Below are positions 1-12,229 of a stretch of 64,000 bases of DNA, one piece after another. Positions within the stretch are counted from its first letter, which is position 1. Each line of letters opens with the position of its first letter. Source of the DNA: Schistocerca nitens (Eukaryota; Arthropoda; Insecta; Orthoptera; Acrididae); contig NC_064614.1 of the NCBI RefSeq assembly GCF_023898315.1, positions 382,911,348 to 382,975,347 on the forward strand, given 5' to 3'. The position numbers were made by a program, and so were the translations under genes. The notes under the pieces are model-generated. The model saw nothing but the letters and a program-made list of their open reading frames with translations, did no database searches and was not told the origin of the DNA.

Positions 1-1755
1 ACTCTCAACAGAGGCAAAGAGATAAACTGTATGTTGCAGACACATTTTGCAGCTACAAAACCACATTATTCTGTTTGTTAAGACCAAAATTTTGGCAGCC
101 ACAAGCTGATACTATAGTAGATTATGTAGAGAGGCTACTAAACATGCCAGTAATTTTACTTTATAGATGAAGATGTGAAGCTTTTGTGATAACTTGTTTT
201 TGATTATGAAGAGGAGGTTCGCCAGCAACTAGTCTTCCAATGGTAGCAATGTGAACAGTTTTGACGACAGCAAGCAGACGTAAAATTAGAAAACAATTAA
301 AGTCTTGTTATGTGCCAAGTTATGAGGCAGCAAATATTAACTACACTCAGTAGTGAGCCACTGTATGAATCTGTTGTAGATCTGAGCCATGACCCCTCCA
401 AAAGACTTTCACTCAGGCAGGATCAAAACATTAAATTTTTCAAGACAAACCCATAGGCTCATTGCCTGGGGAATTTTGAAAATTCAAAAATTATCATACA
501 ATGTACAGTTCAAGTAAATTTAGAAAATTTTCACCCGTCTTCCTAAAAGGTGCCTATTCAAAAGGTATTCATGTGCTTCAAAGCATATAAATTATGAGTT
601 AAAGTAAAAAAGTACCATAGTAGTAACAACAAAAATATTTAAACTGACTTTTCCATCAGCATTGTTAGCTATCAAAAATTTGAAATTAATTCATAAATGT
701 AATGAATGGAAGAAATGCACAGAAGTGTTTCTGTGAAATATCTGAGGAAACAACCTTGTGATTGTCAAAAGCAATTTGAACCCATTCCCATAATTATGTC
801 TCCAAACATGACTGTTTTGAATCATTAAAATGGTAGTATGATCACCAGTTAATTCATTAATGGTGTTATTATTTCTACTCACAATACAGAGTATAAATCT
901 CAAAAAGAAGTCAGTAATCGTTTTTAGCACACTGAATATTTTCTCAATTCCAATTATTTTACTTTACAATTTTCCTTTCATGTTTCAGCATCGTATGTTG
1001 ACAAATACAGTCCTTATAAGTAAGGAAGTATTTAAGGAACTGTAGGCATACTGGAAGGTCTTAGAAAGAAAAATGAATAATACAGCTTTCCTGCCCTCTT
1101 AGAGATACAGTGTGAAGTATGAGTAACAAAAATCAGTGTAGTTTCTAAGGTAATACCATAGCGTATAGAAGGTAAAAAGTGTGATTACTATCTGAGTTCA
1201 CCCGTTTTGCCACTTCGCAGGACTAGCTCCAATTTAAACGCTACTCTCCAGTGCAGTTTGATTACATTTTCACATATGTGCCTCTGTTTTACATGTTATA
1301 AAGTCACAATTCTCATATACACTATAGGAATGCACTTAAATTAGACTATTTAAGCATAGACTTAGTACTGATAATTGATTTTTTTAATTGTTGGGCATAG
1401 AAACATAAGAACGTGGCAGTGCATAAACCACATGACTTCATGCACAACATTTAATTTTTGGATTGTCAGTGTATTAAAGTAGCAAGAAAAGGAGTAAAAA
1501 GGAACTATTGAATGCTCTATGGCAACACTAATATCTGTTCTTACCATGTCACTTCATATTTGTACAGCTCACCAGCTAGTTAATGATTGTGAAATCTACT
1601 ACAAAATACAATACATTAACAACTTACTTTTAATAATACTGCAGATAAACTAGAATTACAATAATATGTCATTTCTTGTGAAATGTTTTCAGTTCTGTTA
1701 TATATATTGCAGAACATTGTTGGTCTTTAATTCTCTCCCAATGTTGTGTTTATAA
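1..1755. other. No recognisable gene
   Basis: AT-rich non-coding DNA. Both strands have only short open frames, none with a motif I recognise. The expected upstream exon of the esterase (the stretch ending in a conserved DCLYLNVYTP-like segment, phase 0) was looked for here and not seen. Confidence 0.5.
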
Positions 1756-3745
1756 CTATTGGAATGACAATTTGATAAGAAACTCATCTAACAAAATGAG
1801 ATCCATGTGGAGAGTTAGAAAGAAAGAAACTTGTAGCTCAGTGCCAAAGAAGAAGAATGTATCATTAACAATAGAAGGCTCAAAAGTCCCAGACCCAAAT
1901 TCAGTTGTGGAAAAATTCAATGAATACTTCACTTCACTAGCTGAAGACCTCATTCAAGTGCACAGTCCCAAGTTTCTCCAGCAAGTCAGTGATCTCAACT
2001 GCTTCTATGTATGTTTATGAAACAAACCCCCAATGAAATTATTAGTAAAATTAAATTATTAAGCAATAAAATGTCAAGTGGTCTTGATGAAGTACATGAT
2101 TTCATATTAAAAGCATGTGCTCACCACATAGCAAACCCCTTGGCAAAAATTTTCAACCTCTCTAAAAACTGGTGTATTTCCAGATATTTTTAAAATAGCA
2201 CAAGTTTCACCACTGCTAAGAAAAGGTTCTTCTGAAAAATATCAAACTACGGACCTGTGTCACAGTGAAGTTCCTTTTAAAAAATTCTAGAAAATTTCTT
2301 CTATGACAGGCTTTTATGTTTCATAAATAAATATGCACCTCTTACAGTACAACAACATGGTTTTGGAACGTCTAAATCTACACAGACAGCAATTTTCGAA
2401 TTCTTAGACTGCATTTTAAAATCCCTTGATTAACATAAATTAGCTGCAGGTATTTTTCTAGATCTATCAAAAGCCTTTGATGTCCTGGACCATAAGATTC
2501 TACTCGAAAAATTGGAAAGACAAGGAGTAAGAGGAGTAGCACATAGCTGATTGTGTTCATACCTAAAAAACAACAGTCAGAAAGTATCACTGCAGTATGA
2601 ATTCAACAAAATGAATAAAACAAGAAACAACTCCTTTCTTTCTAGCAAATTACCAATAAAATATCATGTAACACAGGGTTCAATCTTAGGTCCACTACTG
2701 TTCTTGATTTATGTGGACAAATTAGTTGAATATATGAGTCCCACAAAAACTATCCTGTTTGCCGATGACACCAGCATATTGCTCACTGGATCCAGTCCAG
2801 AAACTTTGCAGTCCACAGCAGAAAGTTCTATGAAAAGACTTTCTGAGTGGTTCACAAAAAACGAACTCGTTAGAAATACTGAAAAACTGTGTGTGTCGAT
2901 TTTCATTTAATTCCTCGAACTAATCAAATGTCAATTCAAGCACAATTAAAAAATTATCCCCTAGAAAATGTAAGTGTCACAAAATTTTTGGGTCTATGGG
3001 TTCAGCAAGACTTAAAGTGGGTCACACTTATAAATAACTTGTCTAGAAAACTACCATCTGTGTGCTGTGGCCTAAGAATTTTAAAGGCTACAACAAGCAA
3101 AACAACAGTACTGCAGGCATCCTATGCAGAGTTCCACTCACTAGTCCGATATGGGATCGTTTTCTGGATATACTCAGCTCACAGTGTAAAGCTTTTCAGA
3201 ATGAAAAAAAGAGCTCTAAGACTAATTGTGGCCTTGAAAAGATGGAGTCCTGTAAATCCCATTTTACTGAGCTGTGTGTTCTAAATGTTCCAAGTTTATT
3301 CGTTTATGAAACTATCTTGTTCACTAGGGACTACATCCTGAAAATAGGCAAACTGGCACAGAACAAAAATTAACACAACTACATTACCAGAGGGAAATCT
3401 AATATACATCAAAAATAACACAGAACAACTGCCTACCAGAGGAGCATAGTTAACATTGGTGTAATACTACACAACAAGATACCAGAGGAAATGAAAAGTG
3501 CTACTAATCCAATATTTAAAGCTAAACTAAAGGCATTTCTAATAAAGCACTGTTTCTATTCTGTCAGAGAATTTCTGAATATGTAACAAAATTAATTGTA
3601 ATAGGTACCTATTTTTAATTTGCCTACTACTTTGCTAATACTATGTAGTATTGTAACTATTCTTTGACCTGTGCAATATCAATTGTACAATTTGTGCTGT
3701 GTGATACAACTAGATCAATAAAAAATCAAATCAAATTGCTTTCCA
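1756..3745 (+). mobile_element. Non-LTR retrotransposon (LINE) relic, CR1/Jockey-like RT
   Basis: This is a 5'-truncated, frame-shifted LINE copy. The first part (1772-2020) resembles the linker between endonuclease and reverse transcriptase, with an FNEYFTSLAEDL segment. RT palm motif A is readable around 2460-2500 as [13 protein letters not shown]. The QGSILGPLLFLIYVD block lies near 2675-2720 and the catalytic motif FADDTS at 2758-2775 is intact. The thumb and C-terminal region continue in another frame from 2889 (KFLGLWVQQDLKW) to about 3240. Several in-frame stops and at least two frame changes (near 2030-2550 and 2890) make it a pseudogene. The 3' end is A-rich, with an AATCAAATCAAA-type repeat near 3725-3740 that looks like a LINE tail. 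The clade call rests on overall RT appearance only. Confidence 0.85.
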
Positions 3746-3914
3746 GCCTTTCAATCTTGATTCAAATTTTCTTTACCAATAGTCAACCAAGAATGCATCA
3801 GCACCTATATCTCAGAAGACACAACAAGAGTACCCTAAAAAAAAATACTACTTGGCTAAAAGTCCCATAGGTCTACCAGTCCATAGAGCAAATGAATAAA
3901 AATTACTATACACT

Positions 3915-6900
3915 AAAATCCCCCCTCCCATGATACATGGACATTGCCATTAGTGGGGAGGCCTGCATGCTTCAGTGATACAGATAGCATACAGTAGGTA
4001 TAACCACAATGTAGTATCTGTTGAGAGGTCAGACAAACATGTGGTTTCTGAAGAGGGGCATCAGCCACTTCAGTAGTTGCAGGGGCAACAATGTGGATAA
4101 TTGACTGATCTGGCCTTGTGACATCAACCAAATTGGACTTGCTGTGCTGGTACTGCGAACAGCTGAAACCAAAGGCTCTGAGCACTATGGGACTCAACTT
4201 CTGTGGTCATAAGTCTGAAACCAAAGGGAAACTACAGCCATAACTTTCCTGAGGGCACACAACTCTACTGTACGGTTAAATGATGGTGGCATCCTCTTGG
4301 GTAAAATATTCCAGAGGTAAAATAGTCCCCCATTCAGATCTCTGGGAAGGGACTACTCAGGAGAATGTCATTATCAGGAAAGAAACTGCCATTCTACAGA
4401 TCAGAGTGTGAAATGTCAGATCCCTTAATCAGGCAGTTAGGTTAGAAAGTTTAAACAGGAAATGTACAGGTTAAACTTAGATATAGTGGGAAATAATGAA
4501 GTTTGGTGGCAAGAGGAACAGGACTTCTGGTCAGCTGAGTACGGGGTTATAAACACAAAATCAAATAGGGCTAATGCAGGAGTGGGTTTAATAACAATAA
4601 TAAAATAGGACTGCAGCTAAGCTACAATGAACAGCACAGTGAACACATTATTATAGCCAAGATAGACATGAAGCACACACACACCACAGTAGCACAAGTT
4701 TATGTGGCAACTAGCTCTGCAGATGATGAAGAGACTGAAGAAATGTATGATGAGATAAAGGAAATTATTCAGATGAAAATTAAATGAGGAAGCCACATGT
4801 TAGAATTTTGCATAGAGCATAATTTAATCATAGCTATCAGTTGGTTTAAGAATCATGAAAGAAAATTGTATATATGAAGGAGACATGGAAACCCCAGAAG
4901 GTTTCAGATTGATTATATAATGGTAAGACAGAGGTTTTGGAACCAGGTTTTAAATTTTAAGACATTTCCTGGGCCATATGTGGACTTTGACACCATTTAT
5001 TGGTTGTGAACTATAGATTAAAACTGAAGAAACTGCTAAAAGGTCTGAAGTTAAGGTGATGGGACCTGGATAAATTGAGAGAACCAAATCATGTTGAAAA
5101 TTTCAGAGTTAGCATTAGGAAATAATTAACAAGAACAAGGGAAAGGAATACAGTAGAAGAAGAATGGGCAGCTTTGAAAGATGAAATAGTGAATGCAGCA
5201 GAAGATCAAGTAAGTAAAAAGGTGAGGACTAGTAATAAATGAAGTAGATGAAAGGGAATACAAACATCTGAAAAGTGTGATTGACAGGACAGGCAAAATG
5301 GCTAAGCAGGAATGGCTAGAGGACGAATGTAAGGATTTAGAAGCATACATCACTAGGGCCAAAACAAATAGTGCCTACATGAAAATTACAGAGACCTTTG
5401 GAGAAAAGAGAACCACCTGTATGTATATGAAGAGCTCAGGTCGAAAACAAGTCCTAAGCAAAGAAGAAAGAGCAGAAAGATGGAAGGGGTATGTAGAGGG
5501 TCTATACAAGGAAGATGTACTTGAAGGCAATGTTATGGAAATGGAAGAGGACGTAGATGAAGAAGAGATGGGAAATAAGAAACTGCATGAAGAATTTGGC
5601 AGAGCACTGAAAGACCTAAGTTGAAACAGGGCCTAGGAATAGACAACATTTCATTAGAACTACTGATAGTCTTGGGAGAGCCAGCCATGACAAAACTCTT
5701 CCATCTGGTGAGCACGATGTATGGGACAAGCAAAATGACCTCAAATCTTAAGAAGGATATAATAACTCAAATTCAAAAGAAAGCAGTTGCTGAAAAGAGT
5801 GAAAATTACTGAATTATCAGTTTAATAAGTCATGGTTGCAAAATACTGACGTGAATTCTTTACAGAAGACTGAAAAAACTGGTAGAAACAAATCTTGGGG
5901 AAGATCAGGTTGTATTCCAGAGAAATGTAGGACTGACCATGTGACTTCTCATACCTGATATCATTTGTAGGTTTAGAGAAAGCTTTAGACAGTGTTGACT
6001 GGTATACTCTCTTTCAAATTCTATTGGCATCAGGGGTAAAATACAAGAAGTGAAAGCCTATTTACAGTTTGTACAGAAACCAGGAGTCAGCTGAGGGGCA
6101 TGAAAGGGAAGCAGTGGTTGAGAAGGGAGTGAGACAAGGTTGTAGCCTTTCCGTAATGTTATTTAATCTGTGTATTGAGCAAGCAGTAAAGGAAATAAAA
6201 GAAAAATTTGTAGTAGGAATTAAAGTCCAGGGAGAAGAAATAAAAGCTTTGAGGTTTGCTGATAATATTTTAATTCTGTCAGAGACAGCAAAGGACTCAG
6301 AAGAGCAATTGAACAGAATGGACAATGTCTTGAAAAGGGAATATAAGATGGAGATCAACAAAAGCAAAATGAGGATAATGGTATGAAGTCAAATTAAATC
6401 AGATGCTGTTGAGGGAATTAGATTATAAAATGAGAAACTGAAAGTAGTATGAGTTTTGCTATTTGGGCAGCAAAATAACTGATGACAATCAAAGTAGAGA
6501 GGATATAAGACATGAACTGGCAGTAGCAAGAAAAGCATTTCTGAAGAAGAGAAATTTGTTAACATCAAATATAGATTTGTCAAGAAGTCTTTCCTGAAAG
6601 TATTTGCATGGAGTGCAGCCACATATTGCAGTGAAATGTGGATGATAAACAGTTTAGACAAGCTGAGAAAAGAGGTTTTGAAATGTGCTGCTACAGAAGA
6701 GTGATGAAGATTACATAACTAATGAGGAGGTACTGAATGAAATTGGGAAGAAGAGAAATTTCTGGCACAGTCTCACTAGAAGAAGGGATCGGTTGGTAGG
6801 TCACATTCTGAGGCATCAAGGGATCACCAATTTAGTACAGGAGGGAAGCATGAGGGGTAAAAATTCTAGAGGGAATCCAAGAGCTGAATACAGTAAGCAG

Positions 6901-7033
6901 ATTCAGAAGGATGTAGGTTGAAGTAGTTACTTGGAGATGATCAGGCTTGAACAGGATAGAGTTGCATGAAGAGCTGCATCAAACCAGTCTTTGGACTGAA
7001 GACCACAACAAAAACAACAACAACAACATAAAA
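3915..7033 (+). mobile_element. RTE-like LINE, near full length but dead
   Basis: The copy starts with a GC-richer 5' region near 3915. An endonuclease start lies near 4408 (WNVRS/WEIMKFGG-like reading). A charged linker follows (5277-5624, ending in a Glu-rich tract), then the RT. RT readings include the QGCSLSVMLFNLCIEQA block at 6135-6185 and RFADNILILSE at 6252-6284, where the second catalytic Asp of the usual FADD is Asn. The C-terminal segment RRRDRLVGHILRHQ is at 6780-6821. The 3' end is a TTGGACTGAAGACCACAAC-type end followed by an (AAC)n tail at about 7006-7028. Many stops and frame changes are present. I recall very similar repeats in locust genomes; the family name needs a database. 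A 39-bp SINE piece is nested at 4176-4214. Confidence 0.85.
4176..4214 (-). mobile_element. Nested 39-bp SINE 3'-end fragment with target duplication
   Basis: The insert contains CTCTGAGCACTATGGGACT, which is the reverse complement of the 3' end of the SINE at 62019-62219. It is bounded on both sides by the 13-bp direct repeat CTGAAACCAAAGG (4163-4175 and 4215-4227), a typical target-site duplication. It is therefore a heavily 5'-truncated SINE inserted into the 5' region of the LINE around it. Confidence 0.8.
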
Positions 7034-7049
7034 AATTAAAACATTTTAA

Positions 7050-8565
7050 ATGTATTTTCTCACCTTTTAACTACTTGGTAAGTTTACTTGTTGATTCACT
7101 CGTTTTTGTTGACTTAAGTTCCTTCCTGAGTTCCTTCATTTTGAAACAGAATCATCATTTCATGCAATAAAAAAGTTAGTTCAGATACAGGCTCCATGGC
7201 TTGTTCTGCACTACAAGCCAAGCCTGAAGTATTCATTTTTATTTTTTTGATGTTTTCCACACACTCATAGAACAAGTCACCCTAGGGAGCAGATAGAGAA
7301 GAAAGGTTAGTACTTAATGGTTCTTCTGCCTGTAGCAAGACATTTAACAGTACTTCTGAAGGGTAACATAAATAACTTTGTCCCTTATGAGAACCATAGC
7401 CCTTCAAGTTAGTTAAAAGTGAAAATGGGCCTTTTTCTACTGATGAATTCTTTATTGAATCTAAACAGGCACAACATTTAGTGATTTTTGAGGCCTGATG
7501 TGCAATATAACTTGCTATGTTGTGTACAGTACATGTTTTGTGTTATCAAATACCATGTTGTACGACTCATTGGCTTTTCACTCAGAATGATTTTCATTGG
7601 TATTTATGACAATGTTTTTGTTCTATAATCCCTAGCACAGATATTTTGATGTCAGTGTATTTCTTCTTAGTCTTCTTTGCTAAGAATCTTATCTGATTGG
7701 CATAGGATGGAACAGTGGGTTCTGTCCCTGATTCACAATTACCTCAATTTTTTAAAACATTCTTGACAGGCACATATATTGAGTGGAGCATATGTAAAAG
7801 TAGAACGCCTACTAATGAAGGATGGTCATCACAGGTAAATGATCTAATAATACAAAAATGTCACTCTAGTGTACCCTGATTGAACTTGGCTGTCAATACA
7901 TATTTAAACGATTTATTCCACAAGTATTCAGCTGTTTCGACCGTGTTCTATACTGTTACTCAGATTGATTATAATTTTCTGTGTGAAGCAGAAGTACTGT
8001 CTGAAGTGGCCTGAATATAATAAATACACTGTAGAATTTTATGGTGATCTGAATCTTTTCTCATACTACATGTTGGTGTTTTTGAATTCAAAGTATCACA
8101 AAGATAATTTGTATTCTCAGTACATTTTCCAGTTGTCTCACTATTTTCAAATCCCACAGTGCCACTCTTGCTAAAAAGTGTATAGCTTTTGCCATGCAGG
8201 TACTAAACAACTGGAAAGCAAGATGAGCATTCATCCGTTGAAAGGAGGTTGGGTGTTTGTGCGCGTATGTCAGTTTGTCACATGCCTTTACACCAGCAGA
8301 TTCCTGTGAATTGACAGCTTCATAAACATGTTCATAAAATCCATAACTCATGATGTCATCATTAAAGTGGTTACATATGCATTTCAAAATATGTTTTACA
8401 TCTGAAAAAACTCACTTTTCTTTTCTCATCAACAGGATTTTGAAAACAGCATTTAGTATTCCCCTTGTTTCCTGATATTTGAAAATGTTTGTTTTTTAGA
8501 CTGGCTTCCATCACATGTAAAACCTACAGTTTATAATGGGTCACCCTCCTCTAACATTACTTTTT
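7050..8565 (-). pseudogene. P-element/THAP9-like transposase relic
   Basis: Reading the minus strand from 8565 down, several blocks look like the catalytic part of P-element/THAP9-type transposases, in the right order. They are VGFTCDGSQSKKQ near 8510-8550 (family: CDGAQxNK), then PVDEKRKV near 8420-8440, then CNHFNDDI at 8350-8380. Next come KLTYAHKHPTSFQRMNAHLA (about 8215-8280) and a DTLNSK segment near 8085. AKFNQGTLE-HFCIIRSF-CDDHPSL follows near 7800-7890, where the family has FNQDxLExFFGxIRS...DDHP. The C-terminal block IASYIAHQASKITKCCACLD lies near 7450-7510. There is at least one frame change (near 8150), several stops, and no THAP zinc finger in view. No TIR pair was found. It is a dead relic; transposon copy versus retired domesticated gene cannot be decided here. 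Confidence 0.7.
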
Positions 8566-9038
8566 TTTTTTTTTTTGTAGAAATAACTGATACCATGTAT
8601 AATATCGATTCTTGTATAGGTGAACATTATATCAGCTGTCTAGCTGAATGAACTTCATGTTATTTTGTATACAGTGTGTTATGTTTTGGGCTAAAATATG
8701 TAAAAAGAAATTGATTTGTTAGTACTCTGTACATACAGTTAAAATTACTCTTCTTTTAAAAATGTTTGAAATTACAGACTAACAAGCATACTTGAAATTC
8801 ATATTATTAATTGCACAATCTAACACTAATTATCCAATTTAATTCTGGACTCATTTATAAAATATTGATATAAATTAAAAAAGATTCTTTTTGTGTCAAG
8901 AAAGTTTGTAAACTCTTTTGCATTGCAAACTGTTTGGAATATGGTTAGTACTGCAGAAAGTTAGTAGTTGTGGGTATGCCTCTAATGGAATCAGACGTGT
9001 TTTTGATTGTGTCACCAATGATGTAATCTGTTGCTTGA
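8566..9038. other. No recognisable gene
   Basis: AT-rich spacer between the P-like relic and the mariner. It has a run of about 15 T at 8562-8576 at its left edge and nothing else I can support. Confidence 0.5.
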
Positions 9039-9040
9039 TA

Positions 9041-10364
9041 CAAGGGTTGTTTTTTAAGTAAGGGCCGTTTTTAATTTTTTAAAAAAAATACAAATACTTT
9101 TGTAAAAAAACTTTTATTTTCTGATTCTACACACTTTTACCTATTTTTCTATATAGTTGCCTTGTTTATTTAAGCACTTGTCATACCGTACAACTAAGTT
9201 TTTAATTCCATCTTCAAAGAATTCGGCCGCCTGCTCGGACAGCCAAGAGTTCACGGCCGCTTTCACTTCATTGTTGTCATTGAAGCGCTGCCCGCCAAGA
9301 TGGTGTTTCAGGTATCGGAAAAGGTAAAAATCACTAGGAGCAAGGTCGGGGCTGTATGGTGCATGGTCCAAAACTTCCCAGCCAAAAGAATCAATCAAAT
9401 CCCGAGTCTTTTGAGAGGTGTGGGGCCTAGCGTTATCGTGCTGGAGTAAAAACTCCTTTTGTCAGCATGCCGCATCTTTTGTTTTGAATTGCTCTGCGGA
9501 GCTTCTTTAGAGTTGCACTGTAGGCATCTGAGTTGATTGTCGTTCCTCGTGGCATAAAGTCCACTAGCAAAACACCGCGCCGGTCCTAGAACACAGTTGC
9601 CATAATCTTGCGCTTTGACAGCGTCTGTTTGGCTTTGACCTTGACGGGTGACGTTGTGTGCCGCCATTGTTGCTTGCTTTCGGGAGTGATATGGGATACC
9701 CATGTTTCATCTCCAGTGACAATTTGACTCAACATGTCATCCCCTTCTTCCTCGTAACGAATCAAAAAGTCCAATGAAGTGGCAAATCTCTTCCCTTTGT
9801 GGTACTCTGTGAGGAGTCTGAGTACCCACCGAGAACACAGTTTCTTAAAGTTTAGGTTTTCAGACACAATTTTGTACAAAACTGATCTTGAAACTTGTGG
9901 AAATTCCAAAGAAAGAGTGGAAATTGTGAATCTTCTGTCCTCACGAATCTTTGTTTCGACTGCAGCCACCAAATCATCAGTGATCACAGAGGGCCGGCCT
10001 GAGCGTTCTTCGTCATGGACGTTTTGACGGCCATTTTTAAACTCTCTAACCCATTGACACACTTTACCTTCACTCGTTGTGTTCAAGCCATAAACTTCTG
10101 TTAACTGACTATGAATTTCTGCAGCTGATAGGCTTCTCGCGGTCAAAAAACGTATCACTGACCGTATCTCACACGCGGCGGGCGATTCAATAATCGTAAA
10201 CATTTTAAAGTAGCACAGCGATGCGTACACATCAGCTACATAGCTGCAACTTGCATCAGTGTGAACGGGAAGGATGCCGGCAAGTGGCGCGGTGGCTTGT
10301 TGCGACGTCCACGCGAACTACGGGACTATACGCGCGAACGGTCCTTACTTAAAAACAATTCTTG
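9041..10364 (-). mobile_element. mariner element with both TIRs
   Basis: The element is 1324 bp, the normal mariner size. The ends are imperfect inverted repeats. The left end begins CAAGGGTTGTTTTTTAAGTA and continues AGGGCCGTT. The right end, read on the minus strand, begins CAAGAATTGTTTTTAAGTAA and continues GGACCGTT. TA dinucleotides flank both ends (9039-9040 and 10365-10366), as expected for Tc1/mariner target duplication. It carries one transposase gene on the minus strand (separate entry). It is GC-richer and far less decayed than its surroundings, so it is among the younger insertions. Confidence 0.95.
9141..10230 (-). pseudogene. mariner transposase, two lesions
   Basis: This encodes a mariner DD34D transposase, which cuts and reinserts the element. 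The N-terminal paired-type helix-turn-helix region is clear (FLTARSLSAAEIHSQL, then WVREFKNGR and EERSGRPS). The first catalytic Asp is in VTGDETWV. The second is in the DNARPH motif, and the third in YSPDLAPSDFYLF near 9330-9355. The spacing between the last two is 34 residues. The start at 10230 gives a short leader before FTIIES; an internal Met at about 10203 is also possible. The reading frame is broken twice: a TAG at about 9586-9588 where the family has Trp (before DRRGVLLVDF), and a one-base insertion in a T run near 9445 that shifts the frame just before the second catalytic Asp. All catalytic residues are otherwise present. Confidence 0.93.
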
Positions 10365-10519
10365 TAGAAGTGAAAATTGAATTTATCATGAATCTGAGTG
10401 TCTTGTTAGCTTCTTGTCTTGTCTTGGGGTAATTTTTTTCCACTTGATAAAATTTTCTAGATATTTTGGGGGCTTGAAAAAGCATCTTACCTCTTTGGAA
10501 CTACTGTAATCTGACTTGC

Positions 10520-11520
10520 AACCAGGCACAAAACAGGAAGGCACTGTCACTTCAGTTCAGGAGACTGCAGACCCAGCTATTAATTTCAATCAAAATATTC
10601 GCTTGGCAACCATGTATTCTGGTTTAATTTTCAGAAATCAAAAAATATGGCATCTACCTGCCTGCCTTGATCCAAAGCTTTCAGCATGTCATGTGAGAAA
10701 AGTGTGAGTTAATTTGGCATTGAGGAGGTCATTCTCTTCAAGATACCTCATTATGTATGAGCTGATGTTGGACAATCGTTTTATGGATAACTTCTGCTAT
10801 CCTTGTAGATGGGTGTGACTTGTGCTTTTTTCAAGAACTGGACACAGTTTTTTGTTCAAGGGATCTACAATAGATTTGAGTTAGAAGATGGAGTAACTCA
10901 GCCACAAGTTCCGTATAGAATCTGGCAGGGATATCATAGAGCCCTGTAAACTTGTTTAGTTTTAATGATTTCAGCTATTTTTCAACACCACTGACACTAA
11001 TACTTACTTCATTCATCTCTGCAGTGGTACAAGGATTAAACTGGGACAATTCTCCTGGGTTTTCCTTTGTGAGGCAACATTTGAAAATGGAGTTAAGCAT
11101 TTCAGCTTTTGCTTTGATACCCTCAATTTCAGTTCTTGTCTCATTTGCTAGGGACTGGACACTAACTTTGATGCCAGTAACAGCCTTTACATATGACCAG
11201 GATGTTTTTGGGTTCTGTGAAAGATCATTTGATAATATTCTGCTATGGTAGTCATTGAAGGCATCAAGCATTGCCTCTTGGAAGCTAAATACATTTCATT
11301 CAGTATCTCTGTATCCATAGCCCTATGCTTTGTTTCAAACCTATTGTGAAGTAATCTCTGTTTCTTTAGTATACAGTGACTGTCTCCCATGGATATTCCC
11401 TCCTGTTATGAACTGTACTGTTAGGTATGTATCTCTCCAGTGCATTGTCAACTATTTTTTTAAACTTGAGCCATAGTTTCTTTACATACTACTGCACCGT
11501 GATGAAAGTTTCAAGTTCCT
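10520..11520 (-). mobile_element. LINE relic (linker and N-terminal RT)
   Basis: On the minus strand the segment from 11390 down reads like a LINE linker: LSQNPKTSWSYVKAVTG near 11180-11230, then KAEMLNSIFKCCLTKENPGE near 11050-11110. It continues into RT: EQKTVSSS-KKHKSHPSTR near 10800-10850 and the motif A area KALDQGRQVDAIFFDF near 10640-10690. There the usual DFSKAFD is broken by a stop. It is 5'-truncated and lacks the FADD region. It runs opposite to the esterase. Confidence 0.75.
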
Positions 11521-11711
11521 GATTGAGATGTGCCACTACTGATTTTTTATCTAATTTATGGAAAATATAAATCTTTCTGCTTGTTTTAGTTGTACCAACA
11601 CCGAGATTTTGCACACAGCCAACCTAAGTATGGACTTTACCTTTTATTACACTTCACATTGTCAATTCTTTTTTTTTTCTTCAATCTTCATTAGTTGATA
11701 TTATCATAAAA

Positions 11712-11952
11712 AAGTCTGCCTGCTTAGGTGAGTGATAACGTGCTTGCCTACCATTCTGTGGGCCTGGGTTCCATTCCCGGCCAGGTTAGAGATTTTCTCT
11801 TATCATGGACTGGGTGTAGTGTTGTCCTTCTCATCATCACTGATGTGCAAGTCACCCAATGTGGCATCATCTAAAATAAGACTTCCACATGGTGGCTGAG
11901 TTTCCCCAGTCGGGACCTACTTGCCAAAAATGCCACATGATAATTTCATTTT
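11712..11952 (+). mobile_element. tRNA-derived SINE with target duplication
   Basis: The head contains RNA polymerase III-type boxes: an A-box-like GGTGAGTGATAACGTGC near 11726, and the B-box GGGTTCCATTCCCGG at 11766-11780. The body (ATTTTCTC ... GGACTGGGTG ... CCCAATGTGGCATCA) matches the SINE at 22728-22977. It is flanked by TTATCATAAAA (11701-11711 and 11953-11963), which I read as the target-site duplication. Confidence 0.85.
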
Positions 11953-12229
11953 TTATCATAAAAATATCCAAAAGCATTTGGAACAATTAATAAACGTCAG
12001 CTTTCAGCATTTTTTCTTTTAATAGCCTTATATGAAGAACTTTCTTTCCTAAAAACAAAACTACAGTGTCTTGACACTGAAATAAGGACACTGGATCAAA
12101 TACTAGTCACCCTAAAGAGACATAATCTGAAGCAACATAAAATGGTATGCTCTGTAGTTGAACATTGAACTCTGACAATGGCCTCAAACCAGTGAAGAAG
12201 CAAGCCCAAAAGTTTTTTTTAGGTGTGCC

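Noticed and set aside
9395..9703. 102-codon minus-strand protein
   Set aside because: Alternative frame of the mariner transposase created by the frame-shift region.
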